Source: Ruminococcus sp. AF46-10NS
GTDB taxonomy: Bacteria; Bacillota; Clostridia; Lachnospirales; Lachnospiraceae
NCBI RefSeq assembly: GCF_003474435.1
Contig: NZ_QRNF01000015.1
Coordinates: forward strand, 20,921-84,920
Length of the DNA stretch: 64,000 bases
Reading direction: 5' to 3'
How positions within the stretch are numbered: the stretch's first letter is position 1; each line of letters begins with the position of its first letter. This document shows, one piece after another, positions 25,689 to 34,225 of this stretch. The notes below the pieces were generated by a model. The model did no database searches and was not told the origin of the DNA. It saw only the letters and a list, made by a program, of their open reading frames with translations. The translations under genes were made by a program, and so were the position numbers.

Positions 25689-26618
25689 ATGGGAAAAGTA
25701 ATTGCAAAGCGTTTTATATTTATGATTCCGGTAGTGCTGGCGGTTACATTTATTATTTTTATGCTGAGTTTTATATCGGCAGGTGATGCTGCCAGAGTGC
25801 TGGCGGAGAAAAAATATGAGCATCCGTCACCGGAGCAGGTAGAAGAAGTACGGCATGAGGAAGGACTGGATCAGCCGGTGCTGGTACAATACGGGAAATG
25901 GCTGGATCAGGCACTTCATGGCGATTTTGGAAAATCATATTCTACCAGAAAACCGGCTTTTGAGGAATTAAAAAGATATTTTCCACAGACATTTAAACTG
26001 GCAGTTACTTCGTTTTTATTGTTGATGATCGTATCAGTCCCTCTCGGGATTTTGTCGGCAATTTATGAAAACAGAGTTCTGGATAAAGTCATTCGCATTT
26101 TGTCGTCCCTCAGTGTATCTATGCCGTCTTTCTGGATCGGTCTGATGCTGCTCTATATATTTGGAGTAAAGCTAAAAGTGATTTCCGTGATCGGAGGAGA
26201 TGCCGGAGGCATCCCGATTCTTGCGGCATTTGCCATGGATATCAGTTTCTTTGGAATTATGACGAGATTGATCCGTACCAATATGATACAGGTGCTGAAG
26301 CAGGATTACATACGTGCCAGCAGAGCTAAGGGATTGTCATCTGTAAATGTAATTTTGCGTCATGGTCTGAAAAATATTCTGATTCCTGTGCTGACACGTC
26401 TGGTATCAATTGTGATCGGTTTTTTCTGTGGCTCAGCTGTGATAGAAAGTATTTTTTCAATTCAGGGAATCGGAAATCTGGCATTGAAATCCGTGATCTC
26501 AAAAGACACTCCGGTGCTGCAATGCTTTATCTTTATTCTGGCTGTTGGCATTGTAGTATTAAATTTTCTTGTGGATATCGCCTATTCTGCGATTGACCGG
26601 CGAATCCAGTTAAAGTAA
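25689..26618 (+). CDS. NikB/DppB-type ABC transporter permease
   Basis: 309 residues. An N-terminal helix anchor (KRFIFMIPVVLAVTFIIFML) precedes an extracytoplasmic segment and five further helices; the EAA loop is DYIRASRAKGLSSVNVILRHGLKN (residues about 205-228). This is the first permease of peptide/nickel transporters. First gene behind the cobalamin riboswitch, hence predicted to be shut off by B12. GAGGAG at 25675-25680 fits the second of two neighbouring ATGs. The binding protein of the operon resembles NikA, so cobalt or nickel is the likeliest cargo. Confidence 0.92.
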   Translation: MGKVIAKRFIFMIPVVLAVTFIIFMLSFISAGDAARVLAEKKYEHPSPEQVEEVRHEEGLDQPVLVQYGKWLDQALHGDFGKSYSTRKPAFEELKRYFPQTFKLAVTSFLLLMIVSVPLGILSAIYENRVLDKVIRILSSLSVSMPSFWIGLMLLYIFGVKLKVISVIGGDAGGIPILAAFAMDISFFGIMTRLIRTNMIQVLKQDYIRASRAKGLSSVNVILRHGLKNILIPVLTRLVSIVIGFFCGSAVIESIFSIQGIGNLALKSVISKDTPVLQCFIFILAVGIVVLNFLVDIAYSAIDRRIQLK

Positions 26619-26633
26619 AGGAGAGATCATAGA

Positions 26634-27497
26634 ATGGGAAGCAGAAGAAAGCAGAAAACAGAAAAAAGCATGATCCAGAATCTGTACTGGAAACAGGTAT
26701 TCCGGTCACCGAAAACAAAAATAGGATTGATGGTGGTCATAATTTTTGCATTGGCAGCTATTTTTGCACCTGTACTGGCGCCGCATGATCCACTGCTTGT
26801 GGATGTTTCGATAAAATTAAAGAATCCGTCGGCGGCATATCCTTTAGGTACTGATCAGCTGGGACGATGTATTTTATCAAGACTTCTCTGGGGCAGCCGG
26901 TATTCACTGAGCTATAGCTTTACGGTGCTTCTGATCACCGTATGTGTCGGGGTGCCGATCGGACTGTTTGCCGGATATGTAGGTGGAAAAATCGATTCCA
27001 TAATTATGAGGATCATTGATGTATTTATGGCTATGCCGGTCTTTATTGTGGCACTTGCCATTGCAGGAACCGTAGGAGCCAGCGGCGCTCATCTGATTCT
27101 GTCCTTATCGGTCGTATCCTGGGCAGAATATGCAAGGCTTGCCCGAGCATTGACACTTCAGGAAAAAAATAAAAATTATATGACCGCACTAAAAGCCGGC
27201 GGCTGCGGCCACGCAAGGATCATATTTAGGCATGTATTGAGAAATATCCTGCCATCTGTGATCGCACTGGCAACAATGGAAATCGGTTCGATCATTCTGT
27301 CAATTGCCGGTTTTTCCTTTATCGGTCTTGGTGTGCAGGCACCGACACCGGAATGGGGGATCATGCTCAGTGACAGTAGAAGTTATATTCAGACTTATCC
27401 AAGACTGATGTTTTATCCGGGCATACTGATCATGATCATTGTTCTGGCATTTAATTATCTGGGGGAGGGAATACAGAATGGAACAGCCCAAAAATGA
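26634..27497 (+). CDS. NikC/DppC-type ABC transporter permease
   Basis: 287 residues, starting with the DppC-type amphipathic N-terminus, then FGLMVVIIFALAAIFAPVLA-like first helix, the extracytoplasmic APHDPLLVDV ... YPLGTDQLGRCILSRLLWGS signature and the EAA loop NYMTALKAGGCGHARIIFRH. Heterodimer partner of the preceding permease. Its 3' end overlaps the start of the first ATPase gene by 20 bases. The GTDQLGRD motif common in the family reads GTDQLGRC here. Confidence 0.92.
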   Translation: MGSRRKQKTEKSMIQNLYWKQVFRSPKTKIGLMVVIIFALAAIFAPVLAPHDPLLVDVSIKLKNPSAAYPLGTDQLGRCILSRLLWGSRYSLSYSFTVLLITVCVGVPIGLFAGYVGGKIDSIIMRIIDVFMAMPVFIVALAIAGTVGASGAHLILSLSVVSWAEYARLARALTLQEKNKNYMTALKAGGCGHARIIFRHVLRNILPSVIALATMEIGSIILSIAGFSFIGLGVQAPTPEWGIMLSDSRSYIQTYPRLMFYPGILIMIIVLAFNYLGEGIQNGTAQK

Positions 27498-28269
27498 TGT
27501 TCTAAAGGTAAAAAGACTACATGTGGAGTTTCAGACTTCTCACGGAATGGTTCATGCAGTAAAAGATGTCAGCCTGGAAGTAAAACGCGGAAGGATCCAT
27601 GCTCTGGTGGGAGAAAGTGGAAGCGGCAAGTCAGTTACCTCTCTGACGATCATGAATCTGCTTGCAGGAAACGGAAAGGTGATATCCGGAGATGTGACAC
27701 TGAACGAAAAGAGTCTTCTGAAGTTATCAGGAAAAGAAAAACGACAGTTATACGGAGACAGGATCGGAATGATCTTTCAGGATCCGACCGCTGCTCTTGA
27801 TCCGCTTTTTACAGTTGAACAACTGCTTCTGGAAGGACTGAGAAAACATCGCAGAATGAGCAAAAAACAGGCAAGGGAAGCAGCGTTGGAAAGTCTGCGG
27901 ATGATGAATCTGCGTGATCCGGAAGAACTGATGAAGAAAAAACCTTACGAATTGTCTGGTGGTATGTGCCAACGTGTTATGATCGCCATTGCCATGTCCA
28001 TGAAACCGGATTATCTGATCGCAGATGAGCCGACGACAGCCTTGGATGTAACCGTACAGAAGCAGATCCTGGAAGAAATCTATCAGCTATCCAGGAAAGA
28101 AAATCTGGGTGTGTTATTTATTACGCATGATCTGGGTGTGGTGGCAGAGATCGCAGATGATGTTTCGATCATGAAAGACGGCGAAATAGTGGAAAACGGA
28201 ACGGTTGAAGAGATCTTTTATCATCCGCAGCATTCATATACAAAAAAACTGTTGGATGCAGTTTTATAG
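27478..28269 (+). CDS. NikD/DppD-type ABC transporter ATPase
   Basis: 263 residues. Walker A GESGSGKS, Q-loop MIFQDPTAALDP, signature ELSGGMCQRVMIAIAMS, Walker B YLIADEPTTALDV, H-loop LFITHDLGVVAEIAD. The C-terminus ends soon after HPQHSYTKKLLDAVL, lacking the long Cys-containing oligopeptide extension seen in many DppD proteins. Start at the ATG behind GGGAGG, inside the end of the permease gene; an upstream in-frame start at 27439 is unlikely. Confidence 0.92.
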   Translation: MEQPKNDVLKVKRLHVEFQTSHGMVHAVKDVSLEVKRGRIHALVGESGSGKSVTSLTIMNLLAGNGKVISGDVTLNEKSLLKLSGKEKRQLYGDRIGMIFQDPTAALDPLFTVEQLLLEGLRKHRRMSKKQAREAALESLRMMNLRDPEELMKKKPYELSGGMCQRVMIAIAMSMKPDYLIADEPTTALDVTVQKQILEEIYQLSRKENLGVLFITHDLGVVAEIADDVSIMKDGEIVENGTVEEIFYHPQHSYTKKLLDAVL

Positions 28270-28278
28270 GGGAAAAGT

Positions 28279-29217
28279 ATGAGTACGTTACTAAAGACAG
28301 AACATTTAAAAAAATATTATGGCAAGAAAAAAATTGTGAAGGCAGTGGATGATGTAAGTCTGGAAATCCATGCAGGATCATCCATGGCTCTGATCGGTGA
28401 AAGTGGAAGTGGTAAAACTACATTCGGAAAGCTGATCGCCGGCCTGGAGAAACCTACAGATGGAAAATTCTGGTTTCAGGGACAGGAAATGCAGGATTTG
28501 TCTGAAAAGCAGTTTCGTCCATATCGCAAGAATCTTCAGATGGTCTTTCAAAGCAGTAGCGGGGTATTTGATCCCGGTTATACCATTGGAGAAAATATTT
28601 TGGAAATTTTGAAATTACATGAAAAACTGCAAGAGGGTGAGTATGAAGAGCGAGTAAAGGAGGCTTTGATCCAGACGGGGCTTGATCCGGATATCCGCAA
28701 CCGTTATGTTGGACAGATTTCAGGAGGTCAGTGTCAGAGAGCTAATATTGCGAGAGCATTGGTATTAAGACCGGAGCTTGTGATCTGTGATGAACCGGTA
28801 TCCAGTCTGGATTATTCCATACGAAAGCAGATCCTGCATCTGTTAAATGAGCTGCAGGAAAAATATGAGATGACCTATTTACTGATCACTCACGATCTGT
28901 CCAACGTTCCATATCTCTGCAAAGAGGTGGCTATTATGTATCAGGGACGCGTGGTCGAGTTTATCGATCATACGGACAGCTTAAAGGAGACTGCCGTACA
29001 TCCTTATACAAAAGATCTGTTTGATTCTATTCCGGTAAAAGAACCGAAAATGCGAAGAATCGGATTGCAGGAAAAGAAAATATTTTCAGATACCATTCCG
29101 GAACAGGGCTGCCCATATCAGAACCGGTGCAGAAGATGTACAAATATATGCAGAGAGCATATACCGGAATTGACAGAAATTGAAACAGGACATTTTGCGG
29201 CATGTCATATGCTGTAA
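28279..29217 (+). CDS. NikE/DppF-type ABC transporter ATPase
   Basis: 312 residues. Walker [11 protein letters not shown]-loop [12 protein letters not shown], signature [17 protein letters not shown], Walker [14 protein letters not shown]-loop [14 protein letters not shown]. After the ATPase core comes the oligopeptide/dipeptide C-terminal domain with the cysteines [17 protein letters not shown] ... AACHML, which in this family can hold an iron-sulfur cluster or metal. Follows its partner ATPase by 9 bases in the riboswitch operon. Confidence 0.92.
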   Translation: MSTLLKTEHLKKYYGKKKIVKAVDDVSLEIHAGSSMALIGESGSGKTTFGKLIAGLEKPTDGKFWFQGQEMQDLSEKQFRPYRKNLQMVFQSSSGVFDPGYTIGENILEILKLHEKLQEGEYEERVKEALIQTGLDPDIRNRYVGQISGGQCQRANIARALVLRPELVICDEPVSSLDYSIRKQILHLLNELQEKYEMTYLLITHDLSNVPYLCKEVAIMYQGRVVEFIDHTDSLKETAVHPYTKDLFDSIPVKEPKMRRIGLQEKKIFSDTIPEQGCPYQNRCRRCTNICREHIPELTEIETGHFAACHML

Positions 29218-29246
29218 AATATAAAACAAACAAAGGAGAGGAAGAA

Positions 29247-30815
29247 ATGAAGAAAAGACGTGTAGCAAAACTGATAGCATTGAGCATGGTGGCGGCAACT
29301 TTACTGACAGGTGTCAATGTACAGGCAAAAGAGGAAAAAGTAGTTACGGCAATGACATCCATTGATCTGACTCCTGAACTTTGTGACCCTATAAAAAGTG
29401 GTCCAGACTTTCGTCTTTATGAAATGATCTATGATCCACTGGTGCGTTATGGAGAAAATGGAGAAATCAAACCGGCATTGGCAGAATCTTGGGATATCAG
29501 CGAAGATGGCACAACCTATACGTTCCATTTAAGAAAAGATGTGAAATTCTCGGACGGCACAGAGTTTAATGCAGACAATGTGATGTGGAATTATAACAGA
29601 TGGGTGGAACAGGATGTGATCGGTAACTTTTCAGCCAAACTGGAAAATGTTACAAAGGTAGATGATTATACTGTAGAATTTAAGTTCGCAGAACCATGCT
29701 ATACACTGCTGATCGAATTCAGCTATCCAAGACCATTCCGTTTCACCTGTGAAAGTGCACTGGATGAAGACGGAGAATTTTGTCAGGAAGTGGGTACCGG
29801 AATGTGGATGATCGACAGTTATGAAAGCGGTCAGGAGGTTGTCCTGGTACCAAATCCTAATTATTACGGTGAGAAACCAAATATTGATAAAGTAGTTCTG
29901 AAACAGGTGGTAGACGGTGATGCCAGAGTGATGGCACTTCAGAGTGGAGAGGCAGATCTGAATCTTCAGGATATTCCATCCGAAAGCTTCAGTATTATCC
30001 AGGCAGATAAAAATTTATCGACAGAACAGCAGGTTTCCACACTTTCTTACTATCTGATCGAAAATTATGATACACCGGCGCTTCAGGATATAAACGTACG
30101 TCAGGCACTGAATTATGCAACAAATAAAGAAAGCATTGTAAATGATCTGCTGGATGGTTACGGCAATCCGGCAACCGGACTTATGTCTCCGACAGTTCCT
30201 TATGTAACAGAAGAAAACAGCAAGGGTTATCCATATGATCCGGATAAAGCAAAGGAACTGTTAAAGGAAGCAGGATATGAGGATACAGACGGAGATGGTA
30301 TTGTAGAAAAAGACGGAGAACCACTGAGCCTCAGACTGGTATTCCAGACTGAAGAATATGCTTCCTGGAAGTCACTGTGTGAATACCTGAAATCTGAATA
30401 TGAGAAGGTTGGTGTGGGTGTTGAACTGGTAGAAAAAGAATCTGCAGCTTACTATGATGAAATCTGGAACACCAGAGACTACGATCTGTGCATTTACCGC
30501 AGCTATGAAGACTCCTGGATGCCTCATGGTTTCCTGAAATCAATGTTCTATGCGGAAGATGGAGCAAAGGCAGTAAACTGGTACGATGAGGAGCTGAACA
30601 AAGATCTCGGAGAAGTATTAAAAACACAGGATGAAGAAAAACGTACGGAATTATACGATAAGATCCTTACACGTATCAATGATCAGGCAGTAACAGTGCC
30701 GCTGTATTATCCGAACCGTGATTATATCTATAATAATACCAGACTGACCAATGTAGAGCTTGCACCGACTGCCTATGAAGGCATTAACTGGGCAACACTG
30801 GATGTAGTGGAGTAA
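29247..30815 (+). CDS. NikA-like substrate-binding protein (SBP_bac_5)
   Basis: 522 residues. N-terminal signal peptide [20 protein letters not shown] then TGVNVQA, apparently a type I signal with no lipobox cysteine. The mature protein has the family 5 pattern: [59 protein letters not shown] (the RPFRF segment is typical of nickel-binding NikA relatives), [19 protein letters not shown], and [15 protein letters not shown]. Captures the cargo outside the cell for the four transporter subunits encoded upstream. Start at ATG behind GGAGAGG; an earlier in-frame ATG at 29202 lies inside the previous gene. Confidence 0.9.
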   Translation: MKKRRVAKLIALSMVAATLLTGVNVQAKEEKVVTAMTSIDLTPELCDPIKSGPDFRLYEMIYDPLVRYGENGEIKPALAESWDISEDGTTYTFHLRKDVKFSDGTEFNADNVMWNYNRWVEQDVIGNFSAKLENVTKVDDYTVEFKFAEPCYTLLIEFSYPRPFRFTCESALDEDGEFCQEVGTGMWMIDSYESGQEVVLVPNPNYYGEKPNIDKVVLKQVVDGDARVMALQSGEADLNLQDIPSESFSIIQADKNLSTEQQVSTLSYYLIENYDTPALQDINVRQALNYATNKESIVNDLLDGYGNPATGLMSPTVPYVTEENSKGYPYDPDKAKELLKEAGYEDTDGDGIVEKDGEPLSLRLVFQTEEYASWKSLCEYLKSEYEKVGVGVELVEKESAAYYDEIWNTRDYDLCIYRSYEDSWMPHGFLKSMFYAEDGAKAVNWYDEELNKDLGEVLKTQDEEKRTELYDKILTRINDQAVTVPLYYPNRDYIYNNTRLTNVELAPTAYEGINWATLDVVE

Positions 30816-30820
30816 AAAAA

Positions 30821-31573
30821 ATGTTTGAAAAAATCGAGAATAAATGGACAGAAGATTCCGGTGATTATGATGATATGATCCAAAAACAATTGAGTAACAA
30901 AAGAACGGTATCTCACTGGACAAAAGAATTGAAAAGACTTCTTGGACCTGAGCCCCTTCGTATTTTAGAAGTGGGCTGCGGCCCGGGTTTTATGAGCATC
31001 ATAGCAGCGCGTCTGGGACATGATGTAAAAGCGATAGATGGTTCATCAGGAATGGTAGAAAAAGCCAGAAGGAATATGCGACAGTATCATCAACAGGTGG
31101 AAATCTGTGAGGAAGATGGTGTAACTTTGCCATTGGAACAGGAACAAAGCTATGATGTGATACTTTCCAGAGATGCGGTGTGGACATTATATGATCCGGA
31201 AAAAGCTTTCAGACGCTGGAAGGCTGTATTAAAACCAGGTGGAAGGATCATTTATTTTGATGGGGACTATCGTACCATCGAATCCACATTAAAAAATAAG
31301 ATCCATATGAAAATTGCTGATTTTCTTATTTATGTTACAGAAAGAAAAACATATGGATCTGACGTGAAGGAAAACAGTGGAATTTATGAAAAGCTGCCAT
31401 TTACATCGCAGAAGCGTCCGGAAGCGGACTTTCAGATATTAAAAAAGGTACGCTTTGCCAGGATCCAGATCAGAGAGAACCGCTGGCTAAACAGACCATG
31501 GACGATGGATTTCTGGAAATACGGATATCAGGGAAAAAAATTTATTGTAGTAGCCACAAAGAAGGAGAAGTGA
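30821..31573 (+). CDS. Class I SAM-dependent methyltransferase (first of two)
   Basis: 250 residues, cytosolic. SAM-binding motif I EVGCGPGFMS (residues about 47-56), acidic end of strand 2 VKAIDGSSGMVEKARRNM, motif II around SYDVILSRDAVWTLYDPEKA, and post-motif LKPGGRIIYFDGDY. The C-terminal half (residues 160-250) has no recognised substrate domain. It starts 5 bases after the binding-protein stop, so it belongs to the riboswitch operon. The next gene is a paralogue with the same WTL-x-DP-x-KA motif. Target unknown; small-molecule or metallophore methylation is a guess from context. Confidence 0.88.
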   Translation: MFEKIENKWTEDSGDYDDMIQKQLSNKRTVSHWTKELKRLLGPEPLRILEVGCGPGFMSIIAARLGHDVKAIDGSSGMVEKARRNMRQYHQQVEICEEDGVTLPLEQEQSYDVILSRDAVWTLYDPEKAFRRWKAVLKPGGRIIYFDGDYRTIESTLKNKIHMKIADFLIYVTERKTYGSDVKENSGIYEKLPFTSQKRPEADFQILKKVRFARIQIRENRWLNRPWTMDFWKYGYQGKKFIVVATKKEK

Positions 31574-31574
31574 C

Positions 31575-32321
31575 ATGCAAAACGATAAGATCAAAGAGTA
31601 CTGGGAAGGAGAAGCTGGCATTTACAGCGAAGGGATCAAGGCAGAATTGAAAAGTGAAACAGCAGAAAACTGGAAGAATCTGATTCTGGAGTATGCGCCG
31701 GAAAAAGAACATCTGGAAGTACTGGATGTAGGCTGCGGGCCGGGATTTTTTGAAATTATGCTGGGAAAAGAAGGACATCATGTGACCGGGATCGATATTA
31801 CTGAAAATATGATCCATGAAGCAAAGGAAAATGTAAAGGCAGCAGGTTTATCCGCAGATCTGATGACTATGGACTGCCACAATCTGAATTTCCCGGATGA
31901 GACATTTGATATGATTATCTGCAGAAATATCACATGGACGCTGGATGATCCACAGAAGGCTTACAAGGAGTGGCTGCGTGTACTGAAAAAAGGCGGACGC
32001 CTTTTGGTATCGGACGCCTGCTGGTATCTGCATCTTTATGATGAAGAAAAGAAAAAGATTTACGAGGCACATGATGCTGCCATGTGGGAAAAATACGGAA
32101 GAGGTATCCATGCTCATGAAGATGCGGAAACAGGGAAAGAGCTCAGCAGTAAGCTGTTTATGAGTGATAAAAAGCGCCCGGCATGGGATCTGGATCACAT
32201 GATGGAGATCGGCTTTTCCAAAGTGTTTGCCCTGAAGGACATCAGTGATATTTCCAGAACTTCCATGGATCGTGAGCTGAATAAGCTGACACCTCAGTTT
32301 TTAGTGGGTGGAGAAAAATAA
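31575..32321 (+). CDS. Class I SAM-dependent methyltransferase (second of two)
   Basis: 248 residues starting with MQNDKIKEYWEGEAGIYSEG, a layout common to UbiE/small-molecule methyltransferases. Motif I DVGCGPGFFE, strand 2 end VTGIDITENMIHEAKENV, DMIICRNITWTLDDPQKAYKEW and LKKGGRLLVSDACWY. Begins one base after the stop of the first methyltransferase. The paralogy and tight spacing suggest a duplication and either a heterodimer or two successive methylations. Last gene of the cobalamin-controlled operon. Confidence 0.88.
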   Translation: MQNDKIKEYWEGEAGIYSEGIKAELKSETAENWKNLILEYAPEKEHLEVLDVGCGPGFFEIMLGKEGHHVTGIDITENMIHEAKENVKAAGLSADLMTMDCHNLNFPDETFDMIICRNITWTLDDPQKAYKEWLRVLKKGGRLLVSDACWYLHLYDEEKKKIYEAHDAAMWEKYGRGIHAHEDAETGKELSSKLFMSDKKRPAWDLDHMMEIGFSKVFALKDISDISRTSMDRELNKLTPQFLVGGEK

Positions 32322-32332
32322 GCGGACCGGCG

Positions 32333-33106
32333 TTAAATAAAACGCTGGACCCGCTCCATTGTAGTTTTTAGAATAAAGATATCCGTCAGTACATCACCGG
32401 TTTCCAGAGAATGGTTGGCGTTTTGGGTGAGAAAGAGAGGTACATCTTTCTGCGCTGCCAGTTTCTGGATGGAATCGGTTTCGGCCCAGGGATCTGCGGT
32501 GCCGTGGAAGGCAATGCTTCCGGCAAGTGGGAGGGAAAAGGTCTCTGCAAGAGGTGTAAACAGGATACTTTTTACAGTCAGATCGTGTCTGGAAGCATAG
32601 GCAGAGGAGATGACTGTACCAATGCTTTTGGAAATAAACAGAATGCTGCCATAGGAATTCCAGTCGATGCTGCCTAAGGAGCGTTCTGTTTGTTCCAGGG
32701 CAAGGTCAAAGGCCTGTTTTATTTTTTCAGGATCTCCTTTGACATTTTCCGGGAGGGTGCCATAGGATACAGTGTGGATTTTGTAGCCGTGTTTGCTGGC
32801 AAGGCGGCTGGTATAGTACAGAAGCGGCTTGTCAGCAGTGTATCCGATGCCCGGAAAAACAACAGCTAATTTCGGGGCATTTTTATCTGCTCCGGCTGTA
32901 TGAGCGGAAACTTTTGTATAGAGCATCTGCAGCTGAAGCTTTTCCTGAAGCTCCTTTAAGGTAATGGAGATCGTACAGGAATCGGATGGAAGATAATCAT
33001 AATCGGTAACAATGTCGTCCTCTTCCATGGAATAAACAATGTGTGAGGAACCCATGAGCTCCATGTCTTCTTCAATATCTGAAAGTAATTCTTCGTATGA
33101 TTTCAT
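32333..33106 (-). CDS. Alpha/beta-hydrolase fold protein
   Basis: 257 residues, soluble. An N-terminal segment of about 75 residues precedes the fold. LAVVFPGIGYTADKPLLYYT marks the oxyanion strand-turn, ILFISKSIGTVISS the nucleophile elbow (S-x-S-x-G, with the central Ser or its neighbour as nucleophile), GTADPWAET the acid, and NANHSLETGD the catalytic His. Convergent to the methyltransferase operon and divergent from the NifX-FKBP gene. Substrate not predictable; resembles small acyl hydrolases of the YheT/KANL3 kind. Confidence 0.8.
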   Translation of the reverse strand: MKSYEELLSDIEEDMELMGSSHIVYSMEEDDIVTDYDYLPSDSCTISITLKELQEKLQLQMLYTKVSAHTAGADKNAPKLAVVFPGIGYTADKPLLYYTSRLASKHGYKIHTVSYGTLPENVKGDPEKIKQAFDLALEQTERSLGSIDWNSYGSILFISKSIGTVISSAYASRHDLTVKSILFTPLAETFSLPLAGSIAFHGTADPWAETDSIQKLAAQKDVPLFLTQNANHSLETGDVLTDIFILKTTMERVQRFI

Positions 33107-33158
33107 TTTAATTCAAACCTTCTTATTTAAAAAATCGTTTATTTTTACAGATTCTTCT

Positions 33159-33187
33159 ATTATACTGGATTCATCGAATGACAGCAA
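33159..33187 (-). promoter_or_regulatory. Promoter of the alpha/beta-hydrolase gene
   Basis: On the minus strand TTGCTG (33187-33182), 17-base spacer, TATAAT (33164-33159). Confidence 0.75.
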
Positions 33188-33209
33188 GAGCCGGCAGAGA
33201 GATTAAACC

Positions 33210-33238
33210 TTGCTTTTATCCTGTCTGCACGATATACT
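33210..33238 (+). promoter_or_regulatory. Promoter of the NifX-FKBP fusion gene
   Basis: TTGCTT (33210-33215), 17-base spacer, TATACT (33233-33238), with GGAGG following before the ATG at 33276. Diverges from the hydrolase promoter 22 bases away. Confidence 0.75.
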
Positions 33239-33275
33239 AATACAATACATATCTGATTAATGGAGGGTTTTACAA

Positions 33276-34151
33276 ATGAAAATTGCAGCAACATACGATA
33301 ATGGAAACATTTTTCAGCACTTTGGAAAAACAGAGTTTTTCAAGGTATATGAGGTGGAGGATAACAAGGTTATTTCCAGTGAAGTGATCAGCTCCAATGG
33401 CACCGGACATGGTGCACTTGCAGGACTTCTTGCGGATCAGGGTATCAGTGTTCTGATCTGTGGTGGAATCGGCGGCGGCGCTCAGACAGCACTTGCTGAG
33501 GCTGGTGTTGAGTTATGTTCCGGAGCACAGGGTGACGTAGATGCAGCTGTGGATGCTTATCTGAAGGGCGAGCTGGTATCCACAGGTGTGAATTGTGATC
33601 ATCACCATCATGAGGATGGACATTCCTGCGGAAGCCATGAGGATGGACACTCCTGCGGCGGCCATGAGGAAGGACATTCCTGTGGAAACTGTGGCGGCGG
33701 ATGTGGTTCCCAGCCGGCTATTACAGGTCCTAACGTTGGAAAAACCTGCCGTACCCATTACAGAGGAACTTTTAATGATGGAACACAGTTCGATTCTTCT
33801 TATGACCGTGGCGAGCCACTGGAATTCATCTGCGGAGCAGGACAGATGATCAAAGGCTTTGATGCGGCAGTTGCAAATATGGAGGTTGGTCAGGTGGTAG
33901 ATGTTCATCTGATGCCGGAAGAAGCTTACGGAATGCCGGATCCGAGCGCAATTTTTACACTTGAGATTGAACAGCTTCCGGGTGCTGAGGATCTTACTGT
34001 AGGACAGCAGGTATACCTCTCCAATCAGTATGGTCAGCCGTTCCCGGTTAAAGTTAACGCAAAAGATGAAAAAACCATTACTTTCGATGCTAATCATGAG
34101 ATGGCAGGTAAAGAGCTGAATTTCAGAATTGAATTAGTAGAAGTGAAATAA
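33276..34151 (+). CDS. NifX/NifB-like domain fused through a His/Cys linker to an SlyD-type FKBP
   Basis: 291 residues in three parts. Residues 1-103 are a dinitrogenase iron-molybdenum cofactor (NifX/NafY/NifB-tail) domain: MKIAATYDNGNIFQHFGKTE, then GISVLICGGIGGGAQTALAE. Residues 107-143 are a metal-binding linker with nine His and six Cys arranged in three HSCG-containing repeats (EDGHSCGSH, EDGHSCGGH, EEGHSCGNC). Residues 152-291 are an FKBP peptidyl-prolyl isomerase of the SlyD type (TFNDGTQFDSSYDRGEPLEF, PEEAYGMPDPS) with its inserted chaperone flap. SlyD handles nickel in other bacteria, so a metal-delivery chaperone is the natural reading. Own promoter and terminator. Confidence 0.9.
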   Translation: MKIAATYDNGNIFQHFGKTEFFKVYEVEDNKVISSEVISSNGTGHGALAGLLADQGISVLICGGIGGGAQTALAEAGVELCSGAQGDVDAAVDAYLKGELVSTGVNCDHHHHEDGHSCGSHEDGHSCGGHEEGHSCGNCGGGCGSQPAITGPNVGKTCRTHYRGTFNDGTQFDSSYDRGEPLEFICGAGQMIKGFDAAVANMEVGQVVDVHLMPEEAYGMPDPSAIFTLEIEQLPGAEDLTVGQQVYLSNQYGQPFPVKVNAKDEKTITFDANHEMAGKELNFRIELVEVK

Positions 34152-34163
34152 GAAGGAACAGTG

Positions 34164-34201
34164 GGAGGTGCTGTATGGGAGCATATGGCATCTCCTTTTT
34201 T
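34164..34201 (+). terminator. Terminator after the NifX-FKBP gene
   Basis: Stem GGAGGTGC / GCATCTCC (one G-U pair) with seven T residues immediately after. Confidence 0.75.
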
Positions 34202-34225
34202 GTCTGAAGGGAGGAAGCTTTCCTG

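Noticed and set aside
33600..33705. Short direct repeats resembling a CRISPR-like array
   Set aside because: They are in-frame coding repeats giving HSCG units inside one protein, with no spacers.
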